From Paraburkholderia sp. FT54 (lineage in GTDB: Bacteria > Pseudomonadota > Gammaproteobacteria > Burkholderiales > Burkholderiaceae), in NCBI RefSeq assembly GCF_031585635.1, contig NZ_CP134195.1, positions 2,852,001 to 2,916,000 on the forward strand: a stretch of 64,000 nt of DNA. Reading direction: 5' to 3'. Positions 56,308 through 64,000 of this stretch are shown here, one piece after another; within the stretch, counting starts at the first letter, position 1, and each line of letters opens with the position of its first letter. The notes under the pieces were generated by a model, which saw only the letters and a program-made list of their open reading frames with translations, searched no databases and was not told the DNA's origin. A program made the position numbers and the translations under genes.

Positions 56308-56886
56308 TCAACCGCGCTTCATCTCGTCCAGCGCCAGGTTCAGTTGCAGCACGTTCACGCGCGGCTCACCGAGAATGCCGAACTGACGGCCGCTCGTATA
56401 GCGATCCACCAGCGCCTGCACGTCGTTGGCCGCGAGCTTGCGTGCCTTGGCGACGCGCTCGATCTGATAAGCCGCTGCCGCCGGGCTGATCTCAGGATCG
56501 AGACCGCTGCCCGACGACGTCACCAGATCCACCGGCACCGGCTTCGACATATCCGTGCCGGCCGCCTTCAGCGCGTCGATACGGCCTTTGATTTCGTCGA
56601 GCAACGCCGGGTTGGTCGGGCCCAGATTCGAACCGCTCGAACCCTGTGCGTTGTACGGCATCGGGCTGGTGGCCGACAGGCGGCCCCAGAAGTATTGCGG
56701 CGCATCGAACTGCTGGCCGATCAGCTTCGAGCCGACCACCTTGCCGTCCTGTTCGAGCATGCTGCCGTTGGCCTGATCGTTGAAGGCCGTTTGACCGACG
56801 ACGGTCATCACCGCGGGATAGGCCAGGCCCGTGACAGCGGTGAGCACCGCGAAGATCACGATCAACGGACGGAACAGATTTTTCAT
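56308..56886 (-). CDS. kdpC: Potassium-transporting ATPase subunit C
   Basis: 192 residues. One N-terminal membrane helix ([20 protein letters not shown]) and a periplasmic domain with [10 protein letters not shown] and [25 protein letters not shown], both characteristic. Stabilises the KdpAB complex. 27 bp after kdpB. Confidence 0.97.
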   Translation of the reverse strand: MKNLFRPLIVIFAVLTAVTGLAYPAVMTVVGQTAFNDQANGSMLEQDGKVVGSKLIGQQFDAPQYFWGRLSATSPMPYNAQGSSGSNLGPTNPALLDEIKGRIDALKAAGTDMSKPVPVDLVTSSGSGLDPEISPAAAAYQIERVAKARKLAANDVQALVDRYTSGRQFGILGEPRVNVLQLNLALDEMKRG

Positions 56887-56913
56887 GATGAATAATTCCT
56901 CTTGAACTAGCGC

Positions 56914-58998
56914 TTAGACCCAACCGAGCGCGGCCAGCACCATATCGATCAGCTTGATACCGATGAACGGCACGATGATCCCGCCCAAACCGTAGATCAG
57001 CAGATTGCGGCGCAGCAGAATCGCCGCGCCCAGCGCGCGATAACGCACACCCTTGAGCGCCAGCGGAATCAGCAGCACGATGATCAGCGCGTTGAAAATC
57101 ACCGCCGACATGATCGCCGAGGTCGGCGTGGCCAGGTGCATCACGTTCAGCGCGTTCAGCGCCGGATAGGTCGTGGCGAACGCGGCCGGAATGATCGCGA
57201 AGTATTTGGCGACGTCGTTGGCGATCGAGAACGTGGTGAGCGAACCGCGCGTCATCAGCATCTGCTTGCCGATCTCCACGATCTCGATCAGCTTGGTCGG
57301 ATTCGAATCGAGGTCGACCATGTTGCCCGCTTCCTTCGCGGCCTGCGTGCCGGTGTTCATCGCCACCGCGACGTCGGCCTGCGCGAGCGCCGGGGCGTCG
57401 TTGGTGCCGTCGCCGGTCATCGCGACGAGGCGCCCTTCGGCCTGGTGCGCGCGGATCGTGGCGAGCTTCGCTTCCGGCGTGGCTTCGGCGAGGAAATCGT
57501 CGACGCCGGCTTCCGCGGCAATCGCCGCCGCGGTCAGGCGGTTGTCGCCCGTCACCATGATCGTCTTGATGCCCATCTTGCGCAGTTCGGCAAAGCGCTC
57601 CTTGATGCCGCCCTTCACGACGTCCTTCAACTCGATCACGCCGAGCACGCGCGCGCCCTGCTCGCCTTTCTCGGCGACCACCAGCGGCGTGCTGCCGCGC
57701 CGCGCGACTTCGGCCACGGCGTTGCTCACTTCGTTGGGGAAACGGCCGCCGTTGGCTTCGACGTAGTTCTTGACCGCGTCGGCCGCGCCCTTGCGGATTT
57801 CACGGCCCGGCAGATCGACGCCGCTCATGCGCGTTTGCGCGGTGAACGCGAGGAACGAGGCATGCAGCGAGGCCATATCGCGTTGACGGATATTGAAGCG
57901 CTGCTTCGCCAGCACGACGATGCTGCGGCCTTCCGGCGTTTCGTCGGCAAGCGACGAGAGTTGCGCGGCGTCCGCGAGCGCTTCTTCCGTCAAGCCCGGC
58001 GCCGGCACGAATTGCGAAGCCTGGCGATTGCCGAGCGTGATGGTGCCGGTCTTGTCGAGCAACAGCACGTCGACGTCGCCGGCCGCTTCCACCGCGCGGC
58101 CCGACGTGGCGATCACGTTCGCCTGCATCATGCGGCTCATGCCGGCCACACCGATCGCCGACAACAAACCACCGATCGTGGTCGGAATCAGACACACCAG
58201 CAGCGCGACCAGTGCGGTGATCGTCACCACGTGGCCGGCTTTAGCGGCTTCGACCGAAAAGATCGAAAACGGCAGCAGCGTGGCGGTGGCCAGCAGCATC
58301 ACGATCGTCAGCGCGACCAGCAGAATCGTCAGGGCGATTTCATTCGGCGTCTTCTGACGCTTCGCGCCTTCGACCATCGCGATCATGCGGTCGAGGAACG
58401 CTTCGCCCGGGTTCGCCGTGACGCGCACCACGATCCAGTCCGACAGCACGCGCGTGCCGCCCGTCACCGACGAAAAGTCGCCGCCCGACTCGCGGATCAC
58501 CGGCGCGGATTCGCCCGTGATCGCCGATTCGTCGACCGACGCGACACCGTCGATCACTTCGCCGTCGGCCGGGATCACGTCGCCGGTTTCGACCAGCACG
58601 ACGTCGCCTTTACGCAGATCGGTCGCCGTCAGGATGCGGATCGGCGATTTCGGATGCGGCTCGTTGAGCTTCTTGGCCATCACGTCTTTCTTCGCGCTGC
58701 GCAGCGACGCCGCCTGAGCCTTCGAACGGCCTTCGGCAAGCGCTTCCGCGAAGTTGGCGAACAGCACCGTGAACCACAGCCACAAGGTGACCGCGAGAAT
58801 GAAGCCCGCGGGCGCCTCGGCCTGGCCGCCGAGCGCGGCGATCCAGAGAATGGTCGTGAGAATGCTGCCCACGTACACGCAGAACATCACCGGATTGCGG
58901 AACTGCGTGCGCGGCGTCAGCTTCTTGAAGGAGTCCACGATCGCCGGGCGCAGTAGCGCCGGGTCGAACATGGACCGGGTTGCATTATGTTCAGTCAT
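56914..58998 (-). CDS. kdpB: Potassium-transporting ATPase subunit B (P-type ATPase)
   Basis: 694 residues. Phosphorylation site [12 protein letters not shown], actuator-domain [16 protein letters not shown], and hinge [20 protein letters not shown] are intact. It hydrolyses ATP and drives K+ moved by KdpA. Regular family length. 68 bp after kdpA. Confidence 0.98.
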   Translation of the reverse strand: MTEHNATRSMFDPALLRPAIVDSFKKLTPRTQFRNPVMFCVYVGSILTTILWIAALGGQAEAPAGFILAVTLWLWFTVLFANFAEALAEGRSKAQAASLRSAKKDVMAKKLNEPHPKSPIRILTATDLRKGDVVLVETGDVIPADGEVIDGVASVDESAITGESAPVIRESGGDFSSVTGGTRVLSDWIVVRVTANPGEAFLDRMIAMVEGAKRQKTPNEIALTILLVALTIVMLLATATLLPFSIFSVEAAKAGHVVTITALVALLVCLIPTTIGGLLSAIGVAGMSRMMQANVIATSGRAVEAAGDVDVLLLDKTGTITLGNRQASQFVPAPGLTEEALADAAQLSSLADETPEGRSIVVLAKQRFNIRQRDMASLHASFLAFTAQTRMSGVDLPGREIRKGAADAVKNYVEANGGRFPNEVSNAVAEVARRGSTPLVVAEKGEQGARVLGVIELKDVVKGGIKERFAELRKMGIKTIMVTGDNRLTAAAIAAEAGVDDFLAEATPEAKLATIRAHQAEGRLVAMTGDGTNDAPALAQADVAVAMNTGTQAAKEAGNMVDLDSNPTKLIEIVEIGKQMLMTRGSLTTFSIANDVAKYFAIIPAAFATTYPALNALNVMHLATPTSAIMSAVIFNALIIVLLIPLALKGVRYRALGAAILLRRNLLIYGLGGIIVPFIGIKLIDMVLAALGWV

Positions 58999-59066
58999 TG
59001 AATCCTCGAATTTCCCGTTTGCGCCTGTTCAGTCATGGGTCGCTTGTGTCATCCGGATGGGCTGCC

Positions 59067-60872
59067 TCAATGGGCGCCCATCATCATCAGATGTTCGACA
59101 CCAGGACCGAGCGCGAGCGCAGGCACATAAGTCAGCGCGCCGACCAGCAGCACCGTGCCGAGCAACAGCACGACGAACAGCGGTCCATGCGTGGGCAACG
59201 TGCCGCCCGTCACGCCGATGCGCTTTTTCGCCGCGAGCGAGCCGGCAATCGCGAGCACCGGAATGATCGTGCCGAAGCGGCCGAACCACATCGCGATCGC
59301 CGTGAGCCAGTTGTAGAACGGCGTGCTCACGGTGAGGCCCGCGAACGCGCTGCCGTTGTTATTGGCAGCCGAGCTGAACGCGTAGAGGATTTCGGAGAAA
59401 CCGTGCGCGCCGGGGTTGGCGATGCCCGCCTTGCCCGCGTCGCTCAATACCGCGATCGACGTGCCGACCAGCACCAGCAGCGGCGTGAGCAGCACGACGA
59501 TCGATACCATTTTTATCTCATACGCTTCGATCTTCTTGCCGACGTATTCCGGCGTGCGGCCGATCATCAGGCCCGCCACGAACACGGCCAGCATCGCGAA
59601 CACGAGCATCCCGTACATACCGGAACCCACGCCGCCGAAGATCACTTCGCCGAGTTGCATCAACAGCATCGGATAGAGGCCGCCGATCGGCGTCAGCGAA
59701 TCGTGCGTGTTGGCGACCGCGCCGCACGACGCCGCGGTGGTCGCCACGGTGAAGATGCCCGACTGCGCGATACCGAAGCGCGTTTCCTTGCCTTCCGCGT
59801 TGCCGCCCGACTGCAGCGCATTGGCCGACTGGTCGACATGCAATGCGGCGATCGCCGGATTGCCGCTCTGCTCCGCGCTGATTTCGCCGAACACACAGAC
59901 CGCGAACGCGATCGTCATGGTGGCGAGCACGGCCACGCCCTGCTTGCGGTCGGCGATCATGCGGCCGAACACCAACGCCAGCGCGGCGGGAATGACCAGG
60001 ATCGACAAGAGCTGCAGGAAGTTCGAGAACGGCGTCGGGTTTTCATACGGATGCGCCGAGTTGCCGTTGAAGAAGCCGCCGCCGTTGGTGCCGAGCATCT
60101 TGATCGCTTCCTGCGAAGCAACCGGGCCCATTGCGACAGTCTGCGTCTTCACCGGCGTATCGACCGTAACCGGGTTGCCCTTGGCGTCCTTCACCGGGTT
60201 GCCTTGCGCGTCGAGCTTCGGCGCGGCATACGTGGTGGTTTGCAGCGTCGGCACGTCCTGATAGGCCTTGAAGTTCTGCACCACGCCCTGGCTCATCAGC
60301 AGGGCCGCGAGAATGACCGACATCGGCAGCAATACATAGAGCGTCACGCGCGTGATATCGACCCAGAAGTTGCCGATGGTTTGCGCGGTGTGGCGCGCGA
60401 AGCCGCGAATCAGCGCGATCACCACCACGATGCCGGTAGCCGCCGAGAAGAAATTCTGCACGGTGAGGCCAAGCATCTGCGTCAGATAGCTGACGGTTTG
60501 CTCAGGCGAGTAGTCTTGCCAGTTGGTGTTGGTGACGAAACTGACCGCCGTGTTGAACGCGCCGTCGACCGTCATCGGGCCGAACTGCTGCGGGTTGGCC
60601 GGCAGCCAGCCTTGCACGCGCAACAGCACGTACAGGAACGCCACGCCGAGCACGTTGAACGCGATCGTGGCGATCGCATAGTGCTTCCAGCTCATTTCCG
60701 TCGACGAATCGACGCCCGCGATGCGATACAGCCAACGTTCGACAGGACCGCCGAGGCGAACCACGCGCGAGCTGCCGTCCATCACGGCGCTCAGATAGCG
60801 GGCCATCGGCACCGCGGCTGCCAGCAGCACGACGATGAAGAGGCTCGCTTGCAGGACATTGTTCGAGTTCAT
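59067..60872 (-). CDS. kdpA: Potassium-transporting ATPase subunit A
   Basis: 601 residues, ten-helix K+ channel-like subunit. Selectivity-filter regions include TNTNWQDYSPEQTVSY, GTNGGGFFNGNSAHPYENP and ANNNGSAFAGLTV. Its ATG overlaps the kdpF stop as ATGA. Slightly longer than E. coli KdpA (557 aa), due to an extra loop near residues 215-235 (LDAQGNPVKDAKGNPVTVDT). Confidence 0.97.
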   Translation of the reverse strand: MNSNNVLQASLFIVVLLAAAVPMARYLSAVMDGSSRVVRLGGPVERWLYRIAGVDSSTEMSWKHYAIATIAFNVLGVAFLYVLLRVQGWLPANPQQFGPMTVDGAFNTAVSFVTNTNWQDYSPEQTVSYLTQMLGLTVQNFFSAATGIVVVIALIRGFARHTAQTIGNFWVDITRVTLYVLLPMSVILAALLMSQGVVQNFKAYQDVPTLQTTTYAAPKLDAQGNPVKDAKGNPVTVDTPVKTQTVAMGPVASQEAIKMLGTNGGGFFNGNSAHPYENPTPFSNFLQLLSILVIPAALALVFGRMIADRKQGVAVLATMTIAFAVCVFGEISAEQSGNPAIAALHVDQSANALQSGGNAEGKETRFGIAQSGIFTVATTAASCGAVANTHDSLTPIGGLYPMLLMQLGEVIFGGVGSGMYGMLVFAMLAVFVAGLMIGRTPEYVGKKIEAYEIKMVSIVVLLTPLLVLVGTSIAVLSDAGKAGIANPGAHGFSEILYAFSSAANNNGSAFAGLTVSTPFYNWLTAIAMWFGRFGTIIPVLAIAGSLAAKKRIGVTGGTLPTHGPLFVVLLLGTVLLVGALTYVPALALGPGVEHLMMMGAH

Positions 60873-60961
60873 TCAATGTCCTCCGCGCGCAACAGCGCAT
60901 AGACCAGGTACACGAACAGCAGCGCGGTCGCCGCGCCGGACAACCAGAGAATCCAGTTCAT
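60869..60961 (-). CDS. kdpF: Potassium-transporting ATPase subunit F
   Basis: 30 residues, one membrane helix (WILWLSGAATALLFVYLVYALL) and C-terminal RAEDIE, the usual KdpF tail. Lies between the small membrane ORF and kdpA with 4-bp ATGA overlaps at both ends, which fixes start and stop. Lipid-like stabiliser of the complex. Confidence 0.93.
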   Translation of the reverse strand: MNWILWLSGAATALLFVYLVYALLRAEDIE

Positions 60962-61071
60962 GAGCGCGCTCCCTGCCCACGGCGAAACTGCATCAACTTC
61001 TCGCAGCCGATAATCAACGCGAAGGTCAGCGCGGAAAACAGCACCAGCCCCCCGACATACAGCACATCCAT
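60958..61071 (-). CDS. Small membrane protein upstream of kdpF
   Basis: 37 residues: MDVLYVGGLVLFSALTFALI followed by IGCEKLMQFRRG and a short tail; one membrane helix then a basic end. GGAG lies 7 bases before ATG 61071. Stop overlaps the kdpF start as ATGA. Similar tiny proteins sit before kdpF in other proteobacteria, where they are usually left unnamed; function unknown. Confidence 0.75.
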   Translation of the reverse strand: MDVLYVGGLVLFSALTFALIIGCEKLMQFRRGQGARS

Positions 61072-61109
61072 TTTTGTTCTCCATTACACGGACTTTGGAT
61101 AGCCGCAAC

Positions 61110-61163
61110 GTTATGCCGAACCATGTAAAGGGCTGGTCAAAGATGGGGGGGCGTATATAAAAA
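61110..61163 (-). promoter_or_regulatory. kdp promoter with KdpE-like site
   Basis: On minus, TTTTTATATACG followed by seven C's (61145-61163) resembles the E. coli KdpE site (TTTTTATAC, T-rich, then CCCCGCCC). TTGACC (61135-61140) lies just downstream as -35, with CATAAC (61110-61115) as a weak -10 after 19 bp. Activation by KdpE at a weak promoter is what would be expected. Confidence 0.5.
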
Positions 61164-61174
61164 TCGCGTAAACG

Positions 61175-61205
61175 AAAAAAACCGTTCCATCCTGCGATGG
61201 AACGG
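61175..61205 (-). terminator. Terminator of the quinone oxidoreductase gene
   Basis: CCGTTCCAT (61182-61190) pairs with ATGGAACGG (61197-61205) around CCTGCG; on minus it is followed by a seven-T run. Confidence 0.85.
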
Positions 61206-61326
61206 CCTTGAGCCTGCTGGGCATGGTTTTGCCGCATGCCGCGCCGGTTCGGCGGCGGCCTTGGCGCGACCTCGAATGAGCGCGGTTTTTATACGACGGC
61301 TGGCGTCGCGCTCGTGTCGCGGGGCG

Positions 61327-62301
61327 TTACGGCAACAGCACCGTCGAGCCCGTCGTGCGACGCCCTTCGAGATCCGCGTGCGCTTGCCCGACATCCGCCA
61401 GCGCATAACGCTGATTGATGCTCGTCTTGACCTTGCCCGATACCAGCACGTCGAACAGTTCGGTCGACATCGCCTCGTAGTCGCTGCGTTTGGCAATGTA
61501 GGTAAAGAGCGTCGGGCGCGTGAAGAACAGCGAACCGCGTCCGGCGAATTCCGACGAGTCGATCGGCGGCAACGGCCCCGACGCGTTGCCGAAGCTCACG
61601 AACAGGCCGAGCGGAGCGAGGCAATCGAGCGAGGCCGTAAACGTGTCTTTACCGATCGAGTCGTACACCACCGGCACGCCCGCGCCGTTGGTGATCTCGC
61701 GCACGCGCCGGGTGAAGTTCTCGCGCGTGTAGACGATTGCGTGATCGCAGCCGTGCGCCGTGGCGATCTGCGCTTTTTCATCCGAGCCGACCGTGCCGAT
61801 CACCGTCGCGCCGAGCGCCTTCGCCCACTGGCACACCAGCAGACCCACGCCACCCGCGGCGGCCTGAATCAGGATCGTGTCGCCGGCTTTCACGGGATAC
61901 GTGCGGCGCAGCAGATATTGCGCGGTCAGACCTTGCAGCATGACCGAAGCGGCCTGCTCGTCGCTCAGGGCGTCGGGCACCTTCACGACCTGTGCCGCCG
62001 GCAGCACGCGCTCCTGCGCATACGCGCCGGGCGGGCGCCCCACGTAGGCGATGCGATCGCCCACCTTCAGACCGGTCACGCCCGAGCCGAGCGCCGTCAC
62101 AACGCCTGCCGCCTCCATGCCGAGACCGCCGGGCAGCGGCAACGGATAAAGACCCTTGCGGAAGTACACGTCGATGTAGTTCAGCCCGACCGCCGTCTGC
62201 CTCACGCGGATCTCGCCCGCGCCCGGCTCACCGACTTCGACGTCGACCCACTTCATCACTTCGGGGCCGCCGGTTTTATCGAATCGGATTGCTTTGGCCA
62301 T
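61327..62301 (-). CDS. Zinc-independent quinone oxidoreductase
   Basis: 324 residues, medium-chain dehydrogenase/reductase, QOR1 type. Signatures: TAVGLNYIDVYFRKGLYPLPLPGGLGMEAAG split over residues 37-67 and the NADPH site IQAAAGGVGLLVCQWAKALGA. No catalytic-zinc ligands. The start at 62301 is spaced correctly from AAGGAG; ATG 62304 is too close. 53 bp after mgsA on the same strand. Confidence 0.92.
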   Translation of the reverse strand: MAKAIRFDKTGGPEVMKWVDVEVGEPGAGEIRVRQTAVGLNYIDVYFRKGLYPLPLPGGLGMEAAGVVTALGSGVTGLKVGDRIAYVGRPPGAYAQERVLPAAQVVKVPDALSDEQAASVMLQGLTAQYLLRRTYPVKAGDTILIQAAAGGVGLLVCQWAKALGATVIGTVGSDEKAQIATAHGCDHAIVYTRENFTRRVREITNGAGVPVVYDSIGKDTFTASLDCLAPLGLFVSFGNASGPLPPIDSSEFAGRGSLFFTRPTLFTYIAKRSDYEAMSTELFDVLVSGKVKTSINQRYALADVGQAHADLEGRRTTGSTVLLP

Positions 62302-62353
62302 CATGTCTCCTTGAGGTTAGGTGTCGCCTGGATCGGGTCGAGAGTGTGCGAAC

Positions 62354-62743
62354 TCAAATCTGTTGCGTGAGGCGCAAGGTCAGCGAGTCGAGCACCATGC
62401 GCGCCGTCGAAATGTTGGTCGCGCACGGAATGTTGTGCACGTCGCACGCGCGCACCAGCGCGTTGATGTCCGGCTCGTGCGGCTGCGGCGTCATCGGGTC
62501 GCGCAGAAAGATCACCATGTCCACGCGCCCTTCCGCGAGTTGCGCGCCAATCTGCAGATCGCCGCCGTGCGGGCCGGACAACATGCGCTCGACCACGAGG
62601 CCGTGCGCGTCGGCGATGCGCCCGCCGGTCGTGCCGGTCGCCACGATGTCGCAGCGCCGCAGCGTGTCGACGTATTCGCCGGCCAGTTTGACGATGTCGT
62701 CTTTTTTATGATCGTGTGCGATCAGCGCGATACGGGTGGTCAT
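62354..62743 (-). CDS. mgsA: Methylglyoxal synthase
   Basis: 129 residues. Phosphate-binding TGTTGG, catalytic Asp in [20 protein letters not shown], and the N-terminal [12 protein letters not shown] are diagnostic. Converts dihydroxyacetone phosphate to methylglyoxal. It is the same substrate used by TpiA elsewhere in this window. 63 bp after the downstream-most SDR start region. Confidence 0.95.
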   Translation of the reverse strand: MTTRIALIAHDHKKDDIVKLAGEYVDTLRRCDIVATGTTGGRIADAHGLVVERMLSGPHGGDLQIGAQLAEGRVDMVIFLRDPMTPQPHEPDINALVRACDVHNIPCATNISTARMVLDSLTLRLTQQI

Positions 62744-62806
62744 GACGTAAGACTCCTGGAACCGTTGTGATTGTCGTTGTTGTGGTGAGGCTTTAGGACG
62801 TGCCGT

Positions 62807-63586
62807 TCAGAACGTGCCGGGATATGCGCCGCCGTCGATCAGCCAGTTCTGTCCGGTGATGTAGCCGGCGTGCACGCTGCACAGGAAGGCGCAGGCGGCG
62901 CCGAATTCCTCGCGCGTGCCGAAACGGCCGGCGGGGATCGTCTTCGTGCGCTGCTTGCGGGCTTCGTCGACGGAAATGTTTTGCGCCTTGGCTTGCGCCG
63001 CGAAGGTGACGCCGATGCGGTCCGTGTCGAAAAGCCCCGGCAGCAGGTTGTTGATGGTCACGCCGGTAGGCGCGACCTTGCGCGCGAGTCCCGCGACGAA
63101 GCCGGTCAGCCCCGAGCGCGCGCCGTTGGACAAACCGAGCACGTCGATCGGCGCCTTCACCGCCGAACTCGTGATGTTGACGATGCGTCCGTAACCGTTT
63201 GCGCTCATCGAGTCGATGGTCGCGCGAATCAGTTCGATCGGCGTCAGCATGTTGCTCTCGAGCGCGCGGATCCAGTCTTCGTGCGTGAAGTTGCGGAAGT
63301 CGCCCGGCGGCGGGCCGCCCGCGTTGTTGACCAGAATGTCCGGCTGCGGACAGGCGGCGAGCGCCGCGGCGCGGCCTTCCGGCGTGGTGATGTCACAGGC
63401 CACCGTCTTCACTTCCACGCCGCTTTGTTTGCGAATCTCCGCGGCGGTCGCCTCCAGCGTCTCGGCGGTGCGCGCGACGATCGTCAGGTTGACGCCTTCG
63501 GCGGCGAGCGCTTCCGCGCAGCCGCGTCCCAATCCCTTGCTGGCCGCGCAGACCAGCGCGGTGCGTCCTGCGATTCCCATGTCCAT
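62807..63586 (-). CDS. SDR family oxidoreductase lacking the Tyr-Lys catalytic pair
   Basis: 259 residues. Cofactor motif is [12 protein letters not shown] rather than TGxxxGx[12 protein letters not shown] follows. Where classical SDRs have YxxxK, this has [15 protein letters not shown], so both catalytic Tyr and Lys are replaced. A known divergent SDR subgroup shares this LSNGAR pattern. C-terminal [16 protein letters not shown] is normal. The enzyme may use other residues or be a binding protein. Start 63586 has GAGGAG before it. Confidence 0.88.
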   Translation of the reverse strand: MDMGIAGRTALVCAASKGLGRGCAEALAAEGVNLTIVARTAETLEATAAEIRKQSGVEVKTVACDITTPEGRAAALAACPQPDILVNNAGGPPPGDFRNFTHEDWIRALESNMLTPIELIRATIDSMSANGYGRIVNITSSAVKAPIDVLGLSNGARSGLTGFVAGLARKVAPTGVTINNLLPGLFDTDRIGVTFAAQAKAQNISVDEARKQRTKTIPAGRFGTREEFGAACAFLCSVHAGYITGQNWLIDGGAYPGTF

Positions 63587-63874
63587 CAGTGTTCTCCTCG
63601 TGAAGTTGCGCCTCGAGACAAAACGCTGGGCCGCCCCAGGTTTTCCCGCTCCGTGGCCTGGCGCGAAGCGACAGGTCTGGATGCGCTCTCGTGGCAAAGT
63701 TTCCCCGATTCTAGAAGAATCGGTGCCGGACTGCGCCGGGCCGCTGCAATCTCCGGTATCTTCGAGCGGCACTCTTTCGGTAAACTTGCGCCGTGGCGCG
63801 TCCGCCCGCCAGCCGGTTCTCCGGCCGTGCGGCGCGCCGAACCGATCCCTCTAGCCGCCCCGCGCGCACCCGCC
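63587..63874. other. Divergent region between the SDR gene and upp
   Basis: 288 bp. No gene, tandem repeat or clear hairpin is recognised here; it should contain the promoters of the two divergent genes, but no convincing -10/-35 pair was seen. Confidence 0.35.
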
Positions 63875-64000
63875 ATGACCCAGGACAGCCGTTTTCCCAA
63901 TCTCTTCATCCTCGATCACCCGCTGATCCAGCACAAGCTGTCGCATATGCGCGACCGGGATACCTCGACTCGCACGTTCCGCGAACTGCTGCGTGAAATC
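63875..64000 (+). CDS. upp: Uracil phosphoribosyltransferase (3' end outside window)
   Basis: Only the first 42 codons are present. The N-terminus [20 protein letters not shown] followed by [14 protein letters not shown] matches Upp, which makes UMP from uracil and PRPP in pyrimidine salvage. The ATG at 63875 has no clear ribosome-binding site. The gene runs past base 64000, so catalytic regions are unseen. Confidence 0.88.
   Translation, partial: MTQDSRFPNLFILDHPLIQHKLSHMRDRDTSTRTFRELLREI

Overview
The window is a contiguous stretch of a high-GC betaproteobacterial chromosome, most like chromosome 1 of a Paraburkholderia/Burkholderia species. This rests on the 14-gene nuoA-N block followed by a DUF2818 gene, the tpiA-secG-tRNA-Leu-nuo order, the ilvBNC-psd-pssA-leuA block, DUF3619/DUF3106/DUF1178 proteins of betaproteobacterial type, and protein sequences that read as Burkholderiaceae. 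No insertion sequence, prophage or CRISPR array is visible; most of the window is core genome.

Layout. 1-660: end of a glutathione S-transferase gene. 750-4530 (minus): a fatty-acid/acyl-CoA catabolism operon (DUF1178, two acyl-CoA dehydrogenases, two MaoC-like hydratases); the first dehydrogenase is broken by an in-frame amber codon, and the promoter carries overlapping palindromes. 4756-5640 (minus): a two-gene cassette resembling a toxin-antitoxin module, with a near-perfect 20-bp-arm palindrome overlapping its promoter. 5914-21880 (minus): complex I (nuoA-N), DUF2818 and a NUDIX hydrolase. 22043-27534 (minus): tRNA-Leu(GAG), secG, tpiA, a quinone oxidoreductase, pnp and rpsO. 27723-32353: an orphan branched-chain amino-acid-type binding protein, a BamE-like lipoprotein, and a carbonic anhydrase plus SulP transporter pair. 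32463-39569 (minus): leuA, pssA, psd, ilvC, ilvN, ilvB, i.e. branched-chain amino acid synthesis with phosphatidylethanolamine synthesis inside it. 39921-42213 (plus): an ECF-type sigma factor with DUF3619, DUF3106 and RDD proteins. 42576-47546 (plus): envelope/lipid genes (LpxH-like phosphoesterase, glycosyltransferase, diacylglycerol kinase), a TetR regulator, a LOG-family protein and an SDR. 47605-51868 (minus): DUF4126, a large FtsX-like permease, truncated haemoglobin, DUF924. 52126-52521 (minus): sugE/gdx under a guanidine-II (mini-ykkC) riboswitch. 52600-61071 (minus): the complete kdp potassium system with an extra small membrane ORF and a KdpE-like site in front. 61327-64000: quinone oxidoreductase, methylglyoxal synthase, an atypical SDR, and the start of upp.

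The best candidates for something under-described are the toxin-antitoxin-like cassette at 4756-5640 and the sigma-factor cluster at 39921-42213. The riboswitch before sugE belongs to a known class but is supported nearly base by base. Starts were chosen from ribosome-binding sites, overlaps and family length; promoters are read by eye and are less certain.
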